Shown: positions 1-6,272 of the stretch, in pieces
How the letters are laid out: the number at the start of each line of letters is the position of its first letter
How positions within the stretch are numbered: the first letter of the stretch is position 1
Assembly: GCA_946479995.1 (NCBI GenBank)
Contig: CAMLIU010000084.1
Location: forward strand, 1-6,887
Origin: an uncultured Gemmatimonadota bacterium
GTDB taxonomy: Bacteria > Gemmatimonadota > Gemmatimonadetes > Gemmatimonadales > Gemmatimonadaceae
Direction: 5' to 3'
DNA: 6,887 nucleotides
Notes under the pieces: generated by a model
Told to the model about the DNA's origin: nothing
Databases searched by the model: none
Seen by the model: the letters and a program-made list of their open reading frames with translations, nothing else
Program-made: the position numbers and the translations under genes

Positions 1-345
1 GGAATCGAACCCCGGTCCGAAGCTAGATCGACCACAGGCACTACGTGCGTATCCCCCTGATTGATGTCCCCGTCGGCTGGCCAGTGGGCAGCCCACCGCT
101 GGGTAATCCTCCTGAATTTTCGCCCGACGCCGGAAGGCGCACCGCCGGACTAGCCCGGATTTGCGTTACCCAAAGAGCCGCCCCAGGCGGGCTTCCCTCT
201 GGGCACTTGCAGGCCTAACCGAAGTTAGGCGGCAAGAGCGAAGTTGTCGTTCGCAGTTGGTAGTTTCCCGAGTGTTTAACGAGGTGCCCGAGGACCTCGG
301 CACGCGCCCACAGCTTCACCAGTCCCGTCGAAGCCAGTCGCCCCC
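1..345 (-). ncRNA. ssrA: Transfer-messenger RNA (tmRNA), 3' end cut by window edge
   Basis: tmRNA rescues ribosomes stalled on broken mRNAs: it enters as an alanyl-tRNA mimic and then supplies a short reading frame that tags the nascent protein for proteolysis. Read on the minus strand, the 5' end is GGGGGCGACTGGCTTCGACG, matching the conserved tmRNA start (acceptor strand followed by the GGNTTCGACGG core). At the other end, bases 15 to 1 read CCGGGGTTCGATTCC, a T arm with a TTCGATT loop. The tag frame (225-254) lies between these ends. It is followed by a helix with a UUCG loop that contains the stop codon, then GC-rich pseudoknot-like sequence. This is a one-piece form, not a permuted two-piece one. 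The rest of the T stem, the 3' acceptor strand and any CCA are beyond base 1, so the G-U identity pair cannot be checked. The 5' end is placed by homology and could shift by a base or two. Confidence 0.95.
225..254 (-). other. tmRNA proteolysis-tag reading frame (ANDNFALAA, stop TAA)
   Basis: From the resume codon GCG at 254-252 the codons read GCG AAC GAC AAC TTC GCT CTT GCC GCC TAA, giving Ala-Asn-Asp-Asn-Phe-Ala-Leu-Ala-Ala. The ALAA end is the classic signal for ClpXP/ClpAP-type proteases, and the AND start matches the proteobacterial ANDENYALAA. The encoded tag is nine residues, one shorter than in E. coli. The stop codon lies inside a perfect 7-bp hairpin with a UUCG loop (213-230), corresponding to helix 5 of other tmRNAs. 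Confidence 0.92.
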
Positions 346-354
346 TGATTGTTA

Positions 355-389
355 CTCCTCTAATCTAATCGAGCGCCCCGGCGAATCAA
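355..389 (-). promoter_or_regulatory. Possible ssrA promoter
   Basis: Upstream of the tmRNA on the minus strand there is TTGATT (389-384), a 16-base spacer, and TAGATT (367-362). Initiation about seven bases further on, near 355, would leave a leader of roughly ten bases for RNase P to remove before the mature 5' G at 345. The hexamers match the sigma-70 consensus only in part. The location is right, because ssrA follows the cyclase gene by just 81 bases and normally has its own strong promoter. A 7-bp inverted repeat (CGAGCGC at 370-376, GCGCTCG at 414-420) brackets the -35 region. Confidence 0.35.
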
Positions 390-426
390 GGTGCCGAGGA
401 TCAACAGGCGCTTGCGCTCGTATTGC

Positions 427-2088
427 TCAACTCGTTGATGCTGGGAGTCTTAGCCCAGCGAACCTCACGCAGTTTCTCCCTTCCGCCTTCGCCCGGTACA
501 GCGCCTCGTCCGCCTGCGGAAAGAGCTTGTCGCTCTCTGCCACAGTTTCGGGATAAGTGGCGACGCCGAAGGATGCAGTGACAGGAATGGTCGCTCCCTT
601 GTGGAAGGCTACCGTCGAGGCGATGCGCTCACGCAGCCGCTCCGCCATCTCACGCGCTGCTTCCTGGCCGGTCTGGGGAAGCAGAAGCGCGATCTCCTCG
701 CCGCCGTAGCGCACGCAGATGTCGGTGCTCCGGACCGCCTCCTGGATCAGCCCCGCCACGCGCCGCAGCACGGCGTCTCCCGCTTCGTGACCGAAGCTGT
801 CGTTCACCCGCTTGAAGTGGTCGATGTCAATCATCACCAGCGACACCGGGCCGTACCGGTCGGCCATGGCGATCTGCTTCTCGAGCTGCTCGTCGAAGTG
901 GGCTCGGTTGTAGAGCCCGGTGAGGCGGTCGGTCCGTGATCGCAGGTCCACCTCGCCGTACGACCACGCCAGCTCGAGCGAGCCCGCCGCGACCTGCAGC
1001 AGCTCCAGCAGGTCCTCGCCCGTGTCGTGGGCGAAGAACATCACGTCATCCGCCTCGAGCACCAGTGCGCCAAGCACGCGTCCCTGGCGGACGATAGGCA
1101 GGATCACGAGCGAGCCCGGGTCACGAACCGTCCGACCCATCCCGTAGAGGGCGTGAGCGGTCGAACGCCCACGGGCGTCCTCGAGCACGAGCTGCACCCC
1201 TCGCCTGCACTGCTCGGCCACCTGACTGTCGTGTCCCAGGGGCGCTGGCGCACGGAGCCCGACCCCCTCCGTGCAGCAGTCGATCGTGCCCGTATCGGCT
1301 TCGGCGCTCCAGTGCACGAGCACCGCCCCTCGCGCCCCCGTGGCGAGGAGGGCGGTCTCACACAGCGACCGCGCCAGCCCGTCGCCGCTCGGGGCCGACT
1401 CGAGCCGCTTCAGCGCCTTCACCACCGCGTTCCGGCGCTGGAGATGGCGTGCATACTCGAGTCGGGCCGCCACCAGCTCGCGGACGTACCCGACCTGCAT
1501 GGCCAGGCGCGGCATCCATTGCTTCACGTCGGTCCTCGGACGCGCGAGTCCTGTCCGGCTCGTCACGCTGAGCACGCCGAGGCAGGAATTGTCCAGGATG
1601 ATGGGCGCGGCGGCGGCGAACACCAGCTCGCCTTCCGCGGCGAGCTGGAGTGTCTGCTCATCGGAGGCCCACGCCACGAGCGGACCCCAGGCATCCCGCT
1701 CGAAGAAGGCGGGGCGCGCTCCCTCCGTCGACCAGTCTTCCGGGCGCATCGCGTCAGCGTGGTCCGTCCAGCACCAGAGGACGGCTTCCTCCGCACCCAT
1801 CGCGTCGCGGCAGTCGGCCAGCAGGTGGGCGAGCACCTCCCGGATCCGCTCCCCCTCCAACGCGATCAGCGCCCGGTCCGCGTCGCGGCGCAACCCGGTC
1901 ACGTCCACGGACCGAGGCGTGCCAGAACGCGGCAGCTGCTGTTCGAACCGCCGGAGCCGCTCGCCGAGCTCGCGCGATTCCGCGCGCGCCACCTTCAACC
2001 GACGGATCGCCCTCGCGGCGATTCCGGCGGCAATCAGGGCAAGCGCGAGAGCGAACGTGAGGAGCATCGGTGACGCGGGTAGGCACAC
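427..2088 (-). CDS. Membrane-anchored GAF-GAF-GGDEF diguanylate cyclase
   Basis: Predicted to make cyclic di-GMP from two GTP at the inner face of the membrane. From the N terminus: one hydrophobic helix at about residues 8-26 followed by basic residues; a short charged, possibly coiled stretch at 34-52; two GAF-like sensory domains at about 82-208 and 222-376; then a GGDEF domain at about 384-545. The cyclase domain has the opening DRLTGLYNR (387-395), the metal-binding DIDHFKRVND (421-430), and the signature GGEEI (462-466). This keeps the GG and the acidic residues but has Ile in place of the last Phe. RSTD at 453-456 is an intact RxxD inhibitory site, so product feedback is expected. No EAL domain is present. 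The GTG start at 2088 has only a weak GGGA before it. ATG at 2067, right at the hydrophobic helix, is a good alternative and would give 546 residues. It lies 35 bases after larB and is probably co-transcribed. The GAF ligands cannot be told from sequence. Confidence 0.93.
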   Translation of the reverse strand: MCLPASPMLLTFALALALIAAGIAARAIRRLKVARAESRELGERLRRFEQQLPRSGTPRSVDVTGLRRDADRALIALEGERIREVLAHLLADCRDAMGAEEAVLWCWTDHADAMRPEDWSTEGARPAFFERDAWGPLVAWASDEQTLQLAAEGELVFAAAAPIILDNSCLGVLSVTSRTGLARPRTDVKQWMPRLAMQVGYVRELVAARLEYARHLQRRNAVVKALKRLESAPSGDGLARSLCETALLATGARGAVLVHWSAEADTGTIDCCTEGVGLRAPAPLGHDSQVAEQCRRGVQLVLEDARGRSTAHALYGMGRTVRDPGSLVILPIVRQGRVLGALVLEADDVMFFAHDTGEDLLELLQVAAGSLELAWSYGEVDLRSRTDRLTGLYNRAHFDEQLEKQIAMADRYGPVSLVMIDIDHFKRVNDSFGHEAGDAVLRRVAGLIQEAVRSTDICVRYGGEEIALLLPQTGQEAAREMAERLRERIASTVAFHKGATIPVTASFGVATYPETVAESDKLFPQADEALYRAKAEGRNCVRFAGLRLPASTS

Positions 2089-2123
2089 TCGTCCCGATGA
2101 AAGCGGCGCAGGGCCCCCTCGGG

Positions 2124-2873
2124 TCAGGCGTGCAGGATACGCGCGGCCGCTACGGCCGCGCCAAAACCGTTATCGATGTTGACGACGGTTACGCCAGCCG
2201 CGCAACTGTTGAGCATGGTGAGAAGGGGAGCGATTCCACCGAACGACGCCCCATAGCCCACGCTGGTCGGGACAGCGATCACGGGAACACGCGCCAGCCC
2301 TCCAACCACCGATGCCAGCGCCCCGTCCATCCCGGCGACGACGATGATCACCCCCGCTGCGTCGAGCATGTCGCGTCGCGAGAGGAGCCGGTGAATTCCG
2401 GCCACGCCCACGTCGGTCAGCCGCTCCAGCCGGCAGCCGAGCGCCTGGGCCGTCACCGCTGCCTCCTCGGCGACTGGCAGGTCACTGGTCCCCGCCGTCA
2501 CGACCAGCAGCGCATCGCGGCTCGGGGCTGCTGGCGTGGCTGAAGCAAGGTGCACCGTGCGGGCGGTCTCGTTGTGCACCGCGCCGGGCAGCGCCTCGGT
2601 CAGTGCCGTCGCGGCCCCCTCGCTGACGCGGGTCACGAGGACGCCGTCGCCCCGTTCGGCGATGCGGGTGGCGATCGCCACGATCTGCTCCGGCGTCTTT
2701 CCCGCACCGTAGATCACCTCGGGAAATCCCTGGCGGAGGGCCCGGTGGTGATCGATCGTCGCGAACCCCAGCGACTCGGTCGGATCGAGCGCGAGCGCGT
2801 CGAGCGCACCCTCCACGGGGAGCGATCCATCGGCAACGCGGGCGAGCAGGTCGCGGACCCGCTCGCGCCTCAT
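2124..2873 (-). CDS. larB: LarB, pyridinium-3,5-biscarboxylic acid mononucleotide synthase
   Basis: LarB carboxylates the pyridinium ring of nicotinic acid adenine dinucleotide and cleaves the phosphoanhydride, releasing AMP. This is the first step towards the nickel-pincer nucleotide cofactor of lactate racemase (LarA) and related enzymes. At 249 residues it has the usual family length. The N-terminal part has DHHRALRQGFPEVIYGAGKT, the LarB-specific stretch. The C-terminal half is a PurE-like (AIR carboxylase) fold, ending in GYGASFGG and MLNSCAAGVTVVNIDNGFGA. Cys224 in the NSC motif matches the catalytic cysteine of characterised LarB. The ATG overlaps the dus stop as ATGA (2870-2873), which fixes the start and suggests translational coupling. 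What is odd is the context: LarC, LarE and LarA are not next to it, although they often cluster. The family call is secure; the end use of the cofactor here is unknown. Confidence 0.95.
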   Translation of the reverse strand: MRRERVRDLLARVADGSLPVEGALDALALDPTESLGFATIDHHRALRQGFPEVIYGAGKTPEQIVAIATRIAERGDGVLVTRVSEGAATALTEALPGAVHNETARTVHLASATPAAPSRDALLVVTAGTSDLPVAEEAAVTAQALGCRLERLTDVGVAGIHRLLSRRDMLDAAGVIIVVAGMDGALASVVGGLARVPVIAVPTSVGYGASFGGIAPLLTMLNSCAAGVTVVNIDNGFGAAVAAARILHA

Positions 2874-3904
2874 GCCGCGTCGGCCTCGACGTCGGGGGAC
2901 TCGGCGCCGTCCGTCGGCGCGATGTCGTAGCGATCGAGGTTCGCGAGGTAATCGGCGAAGATCCCCTCCACCTCACCGAAGCTCGTGACGGCGAACAGCT
3001 TCTTCCGCAGCTCCGCGCCACCGCGCAGCCCGCGGGAGTACCACCCCAGGTGCTTGCGGAACTCGATTGCGGCGCCACGAGGATCCGTCTCGTACGCCAT
3101 CACCTTGCGCGCATGCTCGAGCGCGACCGCGAAGCGTTCTTCCACGGTGGGCGTCGGGCGCTTGGGGCGTCCGGCCAGGAGGTCCTTCACCTGGTTGAAG
3201 ATCCAGGGCTGCCCATACGATCCACGCGCGATCATGATGCCCGCGCACCCGGTCTGCTCGCGCATGCGGATGGCATCTTCGGGCGTCTTGATGTCGCCAT
3301 TGCCGAGCACGGGAATGTCCAGCGCGTCCACGACGGCGGCGATCTCCTCCCAGCGGGCGTTGCCCGAGTACATCTGGGTCCGGGTGCGCGGATGCAGCGC
3401 GAGCACGCGGGCGCCGGCATCCTGGCAGCGCAGGGCGATCTTGACCGGATCGCGCATCTCCTCGCTCCAGCCACTGCGGATCTTGCAGGTGACGGGCAGG
3501 TGCGTGGCGGAGGCCACGGCGCGAATCACCCGTTCCACGAGGTCGAGGTCCTTGAGGCAGCCGGAGCCGCCATTCCGACGCACGACCTTCTTGACCGGGC
3601 ACCCGAAGTTGATGTCGATGAACTCGGGCTGGAACACGTCCGAGACGAAGCGCGCTGCCTCGGCCATCGCCTCCGGTTCGGCGCCGAAGATCTGCACGCC
3701 GATCGGCCGCTCGGCGGCGTCGAACGCCAGCTTGCGGACGGTGGCCTCGTTCTCGCGCCGGATCCCCTCCGCCGACAGGAACTCCGTTACCACCACGTCC
3801 GCCCCATGCTCGTGGCAGAGCTGCCGGAACGGCGACTCCGACACGCCGGCCATGGGCGCGAGGTAGAGGGGGATTTCGGCGTCGAGGGGGAACGGGAAGC
3901 GCAT
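2870..3904 (-). CDS. dusB: tRNA-dihydrouridine synthase, DusB-type
   Basis: FMN- and NADPH-dependent enzyme that reduces specific uridines in tRNA to dihydrouridine in the cytoplasm. The 344-residue protein has the whole TIM-barrel: APMAGVSESPFR near the N terminus (16-27, FMN site), QIFG (71-74), INFGCPVKKV (99-108) with the catalytic Cys102, KIRSGW (141-146), HPRTRTQMYSG (171-181), GNGDI (201-205) and IARGSYGQPWIF (225-236, phosphate binding). The C-terminal helical domain follows, with the typical FRKHLGWY (282-289). The tail after about residue 330 is acidic and low in complexity. The DusB subfamily is favoured by length and by the GCPVKKV stretch, but the target uridine cannot be read from sequence. 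The ATG at 3904 matches the usual family start; there is no clear Shine-Dalgarno sequence ahead of it. It is the first gene of the dus-larB-GGDEF run and overlaps larB by four bases. Confidence 0.96.
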   Translation of the reverse strand: MRFPFPLDAEIPLYLAPMAGVSESPFRQLCHEHGADVVVTEFLSAEGIRRENEATVRKLAFDAAERPIGVQIFGAEPEAMAEAARFVSDVFQPEFIDINFGCPVKKVVRRNGGSGCLKDLDLVERVIRAVASATHLPVTCKIRSGWSEEMRDPVKIALRCQDAGARVLALHPRTRTQMYSGNARWEEIAAVVDALDIPVLGNGDIKTPEDAIRMREQTGCAGIMIARGSYGQPWIFNQVKDLLAGRPKRPTPTVEERFAVALEHARKVMAYETDPRGAAIEFRKHLGWYSRGLRGGAELRKKLFAVTSFGEVEGIFADYLANLDRYDIAPTDGAESPDVEADAA

Positions 3905-4045
3905 GCCGGAATTTACCGTACGCGGGAAGTCGAAGCAACGTGAACGTTTGACAACCGTGCGCGCCGCCCGATAGTTTCCCCGGTTCGACCACGATCATCG
4001 CCGCCGCCTGGCGGCACAGGCACTGCCCGCACCGGATCCGGCGAG
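3905..4045. promoter_or_regulatory. Divergent intergenic region between dus and the EIIA gene
   Basis: These 141 bases separate two genes read away from each other, so they must serve both. The plus-strand promoter is clear and is listed separately. For dus, the minus strand offers only weak hexamers (TTCACG at 3944-3939, then TACGGT at 3920-3915 after 18 bases). If used, these would give a nearly leaderless message. The two promoters would overlap, so their polymerases might compete. I see no convincing operator. Confidence 0.4.
3948..3975 (+). promoter_or_regulatory. Sigma-70-type promoter for the EIIA-Ntr-like gene
   Basis: A perfect -35 hexamer TTGACA (3948-3953) is followed after 16 bases of GC-rich spacer by GATAGT (3970-3975), which matches four of six bases of TATAAT including the key second A. 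Transcription would start near 3982 and leave a leader of about 60 bases. AT-rich hexamers stand out sharply here against the GC-rich surroundings. Confidence 0.6.
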
Positions 4046-4498
4046 ATGGAACTGCGCGAGTTCTTCAGCGAAGACGCAATCAAGCTCGAGCTCGAAGGGG
4101 AAACGAAGGACGATATCCTCAAGGAGCTCATCGGCCTCCTCAAGCTGGACGAGAAGTCCGAGGGGATGCTCTTCAAGATGCTGAAGCGACGCGAGAACCT
4201 TGGATCCACCGGCATCGGGCGCGGCATCGCCATCCCGCACTGCCGCTCGCTGGTCGTGAACAAGCTGCGGGTGGCCTTCGGGCGGAAGTCGAAGGGGCTC
4301 GACTTCAAGGCGATCGACGAGAAGCCGGTCAACTTCTTCTTCCTCATCGTCGCGCCGCCGCTCGAGGTTTCCAACCAGTATCTCCCCGTACTCGGCAAGA
4401 TCGCCCAGTTCTCCAAGGAACCCGACGTGCCGCAGCGACTGCTGGGACTCACCGAACCAAAGCAGTTCCTGGAGCTGCTGGAAGAGAAGGGAGTCTGA
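4046..4498 (+). CDS. PTS EIIA-Ntr-like (PtsN family) phosphocarrier protein
   Basis: A 150-residue single-domain protein of the fructose/nitrogen-type PTS IIA family, which accepts phosphate on a histidine from HPr or NPr and either passes it to a sugar transporter or acts as a regulator. The N terminus MELREFFSEDAIKLELEG is the typical PtsN-like opening. The region LGSTGIGRGIAIPHCRS (52-68) holds the phosphorylated His65 in the family motif, and FFFLIVAPPLEVSNQYLPVLGKI (96-118) matches the core that follows it. With no IIB or IIC domain attached and none nearby, a regulatory role is more likely than sugar uptake. ATG at 4046 is the natural start; the Shine-Dalgarno sequence is poor (GGAT about nine bases upstream). 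It is the only plus-strand gene in the window, transcribed alone from its own promoter, and it faces guaA. The stop codon lies inside the first copy of a short repeated motif. Confidence 0.88.
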   Translation: MELREFFSEDAIKLELEGETKDDILKELIGLLKLDEKSEGMLFKMLKRRENLGSTGIGRGIAIPHCRSLVVNKLRVAFGRKSKGLDFKAIDEKPVNFFFLIVAPPLEVSNQYLPVLGKIAQFSKEPDVPQRLLGLTEPKQFLELLEEKGV

Positions 4499-4551
4499 AG
4501 GACTGAAGTCTGACCACTGGCCGGCCTGCGGCCGGCTCGTTCGTCTGACCC

Positions 4552-4578
4552 GCGCGGGGCGCCGAAGGCGCCCCGCGC
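4552..4578 (+). terminator. Probable terminator hairpin of the EIIA gene
   Basis: A perfect 12-bp, almost entirely G-C stem with a GAA triloop, 54 bases after the EIIA stop codon. It is followed by TCGTTTG, which has only a few T residues, so it is not a textbook intrinsic terminator. In GC-rich bacteria such stems often act without a T tract. Being a near-perfect palindrome it would form on both strands. Confidence 0.5.
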
Positions 4579-4642
4579 TCGTTTGACCCGCTCGGGCGGC
4601 TGCGCCGCCCTGCTCGTCTGACCGTCCACGGCGAATGGAGAA

Positions 4643-4671
4643 GCGCACACCGAGCAAGGTTCGGTGTGCGC
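4643..4671 (-). terminator. Probable terminator hairpin of guaA
   Basis: An 11-bp perfect stem (GCGCACACCGA pairing with TCGGTGTGCGC) around a 7-base loop, about 50 bases after the guaA stop. On the minus strand it is followed by TTCTCCATT, the most T-rich tail of any hairpin in the array. The 7-bp hairpin at 4691-4707 precedes it in the same direction and could act in tandem. Confidence 0.5.
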
Positions 4672-4721
4672 ATTGACCGTCCGACGAAGATCGGCGCGAA
4701 GCGCCGAGCGGGTAGGACTCC

Positions 4722-6272
4722 CTATTCCCACTCGATCGTCGCCGGCGGCTTCGAGCTCACGTCGTAGACCACGCGGTTCACGCCATCCACCTCGCGAATG
4801 ATCCGGTTCGAGATCCGCCCCAGCACGTCGTGCGGAAAGGGGAACCAGTCGGCGGTCATGCCGTCCGTGCTCGTCACCGCGCGGAGCGCCACGACGTTGT
4901 CATAGGTGCGCTCGTCCCCCATGACCCCGACGCTACGCACCGGGAGCAGCACGGCGAACGCCTGCCAGATGTCGTCGTAGAGGCTCGCCTCCCGAATCTC
5001 CTCCAGGTAGATGGCGTCCGCCTGCCGCAGCACGCGGAGCGAGGGTTCGGTGACTTCACCGAGCACGCGGATGGCCAGGCCGGGACCGGGGAACGGGTGG
5101 CGGCCGACCATGATCTCCGGCAGGCCGAGCTCGCGGCCGACGCTGCGCACTTCGTCCTTGAACAGCTCCCGCAGCGGCTCGATGAGCTGGAACTGCATGT
5201 CGGGCCGCAGGCCCCCCACGTTGTGGTGCGTCTTGATCGTGACCGACGGCCCGCCCGTGGGTGACGAGCTCTCGATGACGTCGGGATAGAGCGTGCCTTG
5301 CACGAGGAACTTCGCGTTGGTCCCTGCCTTCGCCGTCGCATCCTCGAACACGTCGATGAAGGTGTGGCCGATGGCGCGGCGCTTCGCCTCCGGATCCGTC
5401 ACGCCGGTCAGCGCGCCGAGGAAGCGCGCCGACGCATCCACCGTGACCAGCTTGATCCCCATGTGGGCGCGCATCGTCTGCTCCACCTGCTCGCGCTCGT
5501 GCAGCCGGAGGAGGCCGGTATCCACGAACACACATGTGAGCTGGTCGCCGATGGCGCGATGAACGAGTGCCGCCGCCACCGACGAATCCACCCCGCCTGA
5601 CAGGCCGCAGATCACCTGGGCGTCACCAACCTGCTGGCGGATCTTCGCCACTTCCTCCTCGATGAACGCCCCGGGCGTCCAGCTCGGCGTGGCGCCGCAG
5701 ACGTCGAACAGGAAGTTGGCGAGCAGCTCCCCGCCCCGTGGAGTATGCGCGACTTCGGGGTGGAACTGCACACCGAAGATCGGCCTCGTCTCGTGCTCGA
5801 ATGCCGACACCGGATTGCCGGCGCCGGCGGCGATGACGCGGAAGCCGGGCGGAGCCTGCTCCACGTGGTCGCCGTGGCTCATCCAGACGGTGATCGGCTC
5901 GTCGTGGGAGAAGCCGTGGAAGAGCGGGCTTTCACGCGTGGGATGGATCGCGTCGCGGCCGTACTGCCGTTGGCCGCCACGGAGCACTTCGCCGCCGAAC
6001 TGCTGGGCGATGAGCTGCATCCCATAGCAGACGCCGAGCACCGGGGCCAAGTCGAACAACGCGGGATCCGCCTTGGGCGCTCCGGCGGCGTACACCGAGT
6101 TCGGGCCGCCGCTCAGGATGATTCCCGTTGGCTTCCAGTCACGGATCCACTCCGCCGTGCGGGTTGGCGGATGGATCTCCGAGTAGACGCGCGCCTCGCG
6201 GACTCGCCGCGCGATGAGCTGGGTGTACTGTGAACCGTAATCGATGATGAGGATGCGGCTCGCAGCAGTCAT
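4722..6272 (-). CDS. guaA: GMP synthase (glutamine-hydrolysing)
   Basis: Cytoplasmic enzyme for the last step of GMP synthesis: it adenylates XMP with ATP and replaces the adenyl group with ammonia drawn from glutamine. The 516 residues match the usual family length. A class I glutamine amidotransferase domain comes first (about 6-192): [23 protein letters not shown], then the nucleophile Cys82 in GVCYGMQ, with His171 and Glu173 in QFHPEV completing the triad. The ATP-pyrophosphatase domain follows, with the P loop SGGVDSS (225-231) and TLYPDVIES (327-335), then [12 protein letters not shown] (391-402). The C-terminal dimerisation part ends in KPPATIEWE. The ATG at 6272 was chosen because the protein then begins right before the [11 protein letters not shown] strand and because it overlaps the upstream stop as ATGA (6269-6272). 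A longer in-frame opening to 6371 would only read through the neighbouring gene. It is probably translated by coupling to the phosphoesterase gene. Confidence 0.98.
   Translation of the reverse strand: MTAASRILIIDYGSQYTQLIARRVREARVYSEIHPPTRTAEWIRDWKPTGIILSGGPNSVYAAGAPKADPALFDLAPVLGVCYGMQLIAQQFGGEVLRGGQRQYGRDAIHPTRESPLFHGFSHDEPITVWMSHGDHVEQAPPGFRVIAAGAGNPVSAFEHETRPIFGVQFHPEVAHTPRGGELLANFLFDVCGATPSWTPGAFIEEEVAKIRQQVGDAQVICGLSGGVDSSVAAALVHRAIGDQLTCVFVDTGLLRLHEREQVEQTMRAHMGIKLVTVDASARFLGALTGVTDPEAKRRAIGHTFIDVFEDATAKAGTNAKFLVQGTLYPDVIESSSPTGGPSVTIKTHHNVGGLRPDMQFQLIEPLRELFKDEVRSVGRELGLPEIMVGRHPFPGPGLAIRVLGEVTEPSLRVLRQADAIYLEEIREASLYDDIWQAFAVLLPVRSVGVMGDERTYDNVVALRAVTSTDGMTADWFPFPHDVLGRISNRIIREVDGVNRVVYDVSSKPPATIEWE

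Larger units (their letters stand above)
4493..4707. repeat. Intergenic array of five hairpins with a repeated linker motif
   Basis: The whole gap between the convergent EIIA and guaA genes is made of perfect inverted repeats. Hairpin 1, 4520-4536, 7 bp, loop TGC. Hairpin 2, 4552-4578, 12 bp, loop GAA. Hairpin 3, 4594-4610, 7 bp, loop TGC. Hairpin 4, 4643-4671, 11 bp, 7-base loop. Hairpin 5, 4691-4707, 7 bp, loop GAA. The linkers share a motif: GTCTGACC (4508-4515), TCGTCTGACC (4541-4550 and 4614-4623), TCGTTTGACC (4579-4588) and ATTGACC (4672-4678). Two linkers extend this to GACCGTCC (4620-4627, 4675-4682). The array starts with near-copies of a 7-8 base unit: GTCTGAAG, GACTGAA, GTCTGACC (4493-4515). 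A simple reading is a set of stacked transcription terminators between convergent genes; the shared linkers suggest repeat-driven growth. Confidence 0.8.

Noticed and set aside
161..556. Open frame on the plus strand across ssrA and the end of the cyclase gene
   Set aside because: It is antisense to tmRNA and to the conserved GGDEF C terminus, with no recognisable domain.
1027..2073. A 348-codon open frame on the plus strand, antisense to the cyclase gene
   Set aside because: Its translation is rich in Arg, His, Pro and Gly with no domain, and it mirrors a gene with clear GAF and GGDEF motifs. Long antisense frames are expected in such GC-rich DNA.
3050..3943. A 297-codon plus-strand open frame opposite dus
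   Set aside because: It lies wholly opposite conserved Dus motifs, is rich in His, Arg and Gly, and runs past the dus start into the promoter region. It is a shadow of dus.
3936..3955. Near-palindrome around AACGTT next to the EIIA -35 box, a possible operator
   Set aside because: Only the central six bases are symmetric; the flanks do not pair, so it is no better than chance.
4499..4721. CRISPR array
   Set aside because: The repeats are only about ten bases and inexact, spacers are of uneven length and are themselves palindromes, and no cas genes are present.
3913..4731. A 272-codon minus-strand open frame spanning the EIIA gene, the promoter region and the hairpin array
   Set aside because: It has a Ser/Arg-rich composition without a domain and crosses the terminators. 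The plus-strand EIIA frame has an intact active-site motif.
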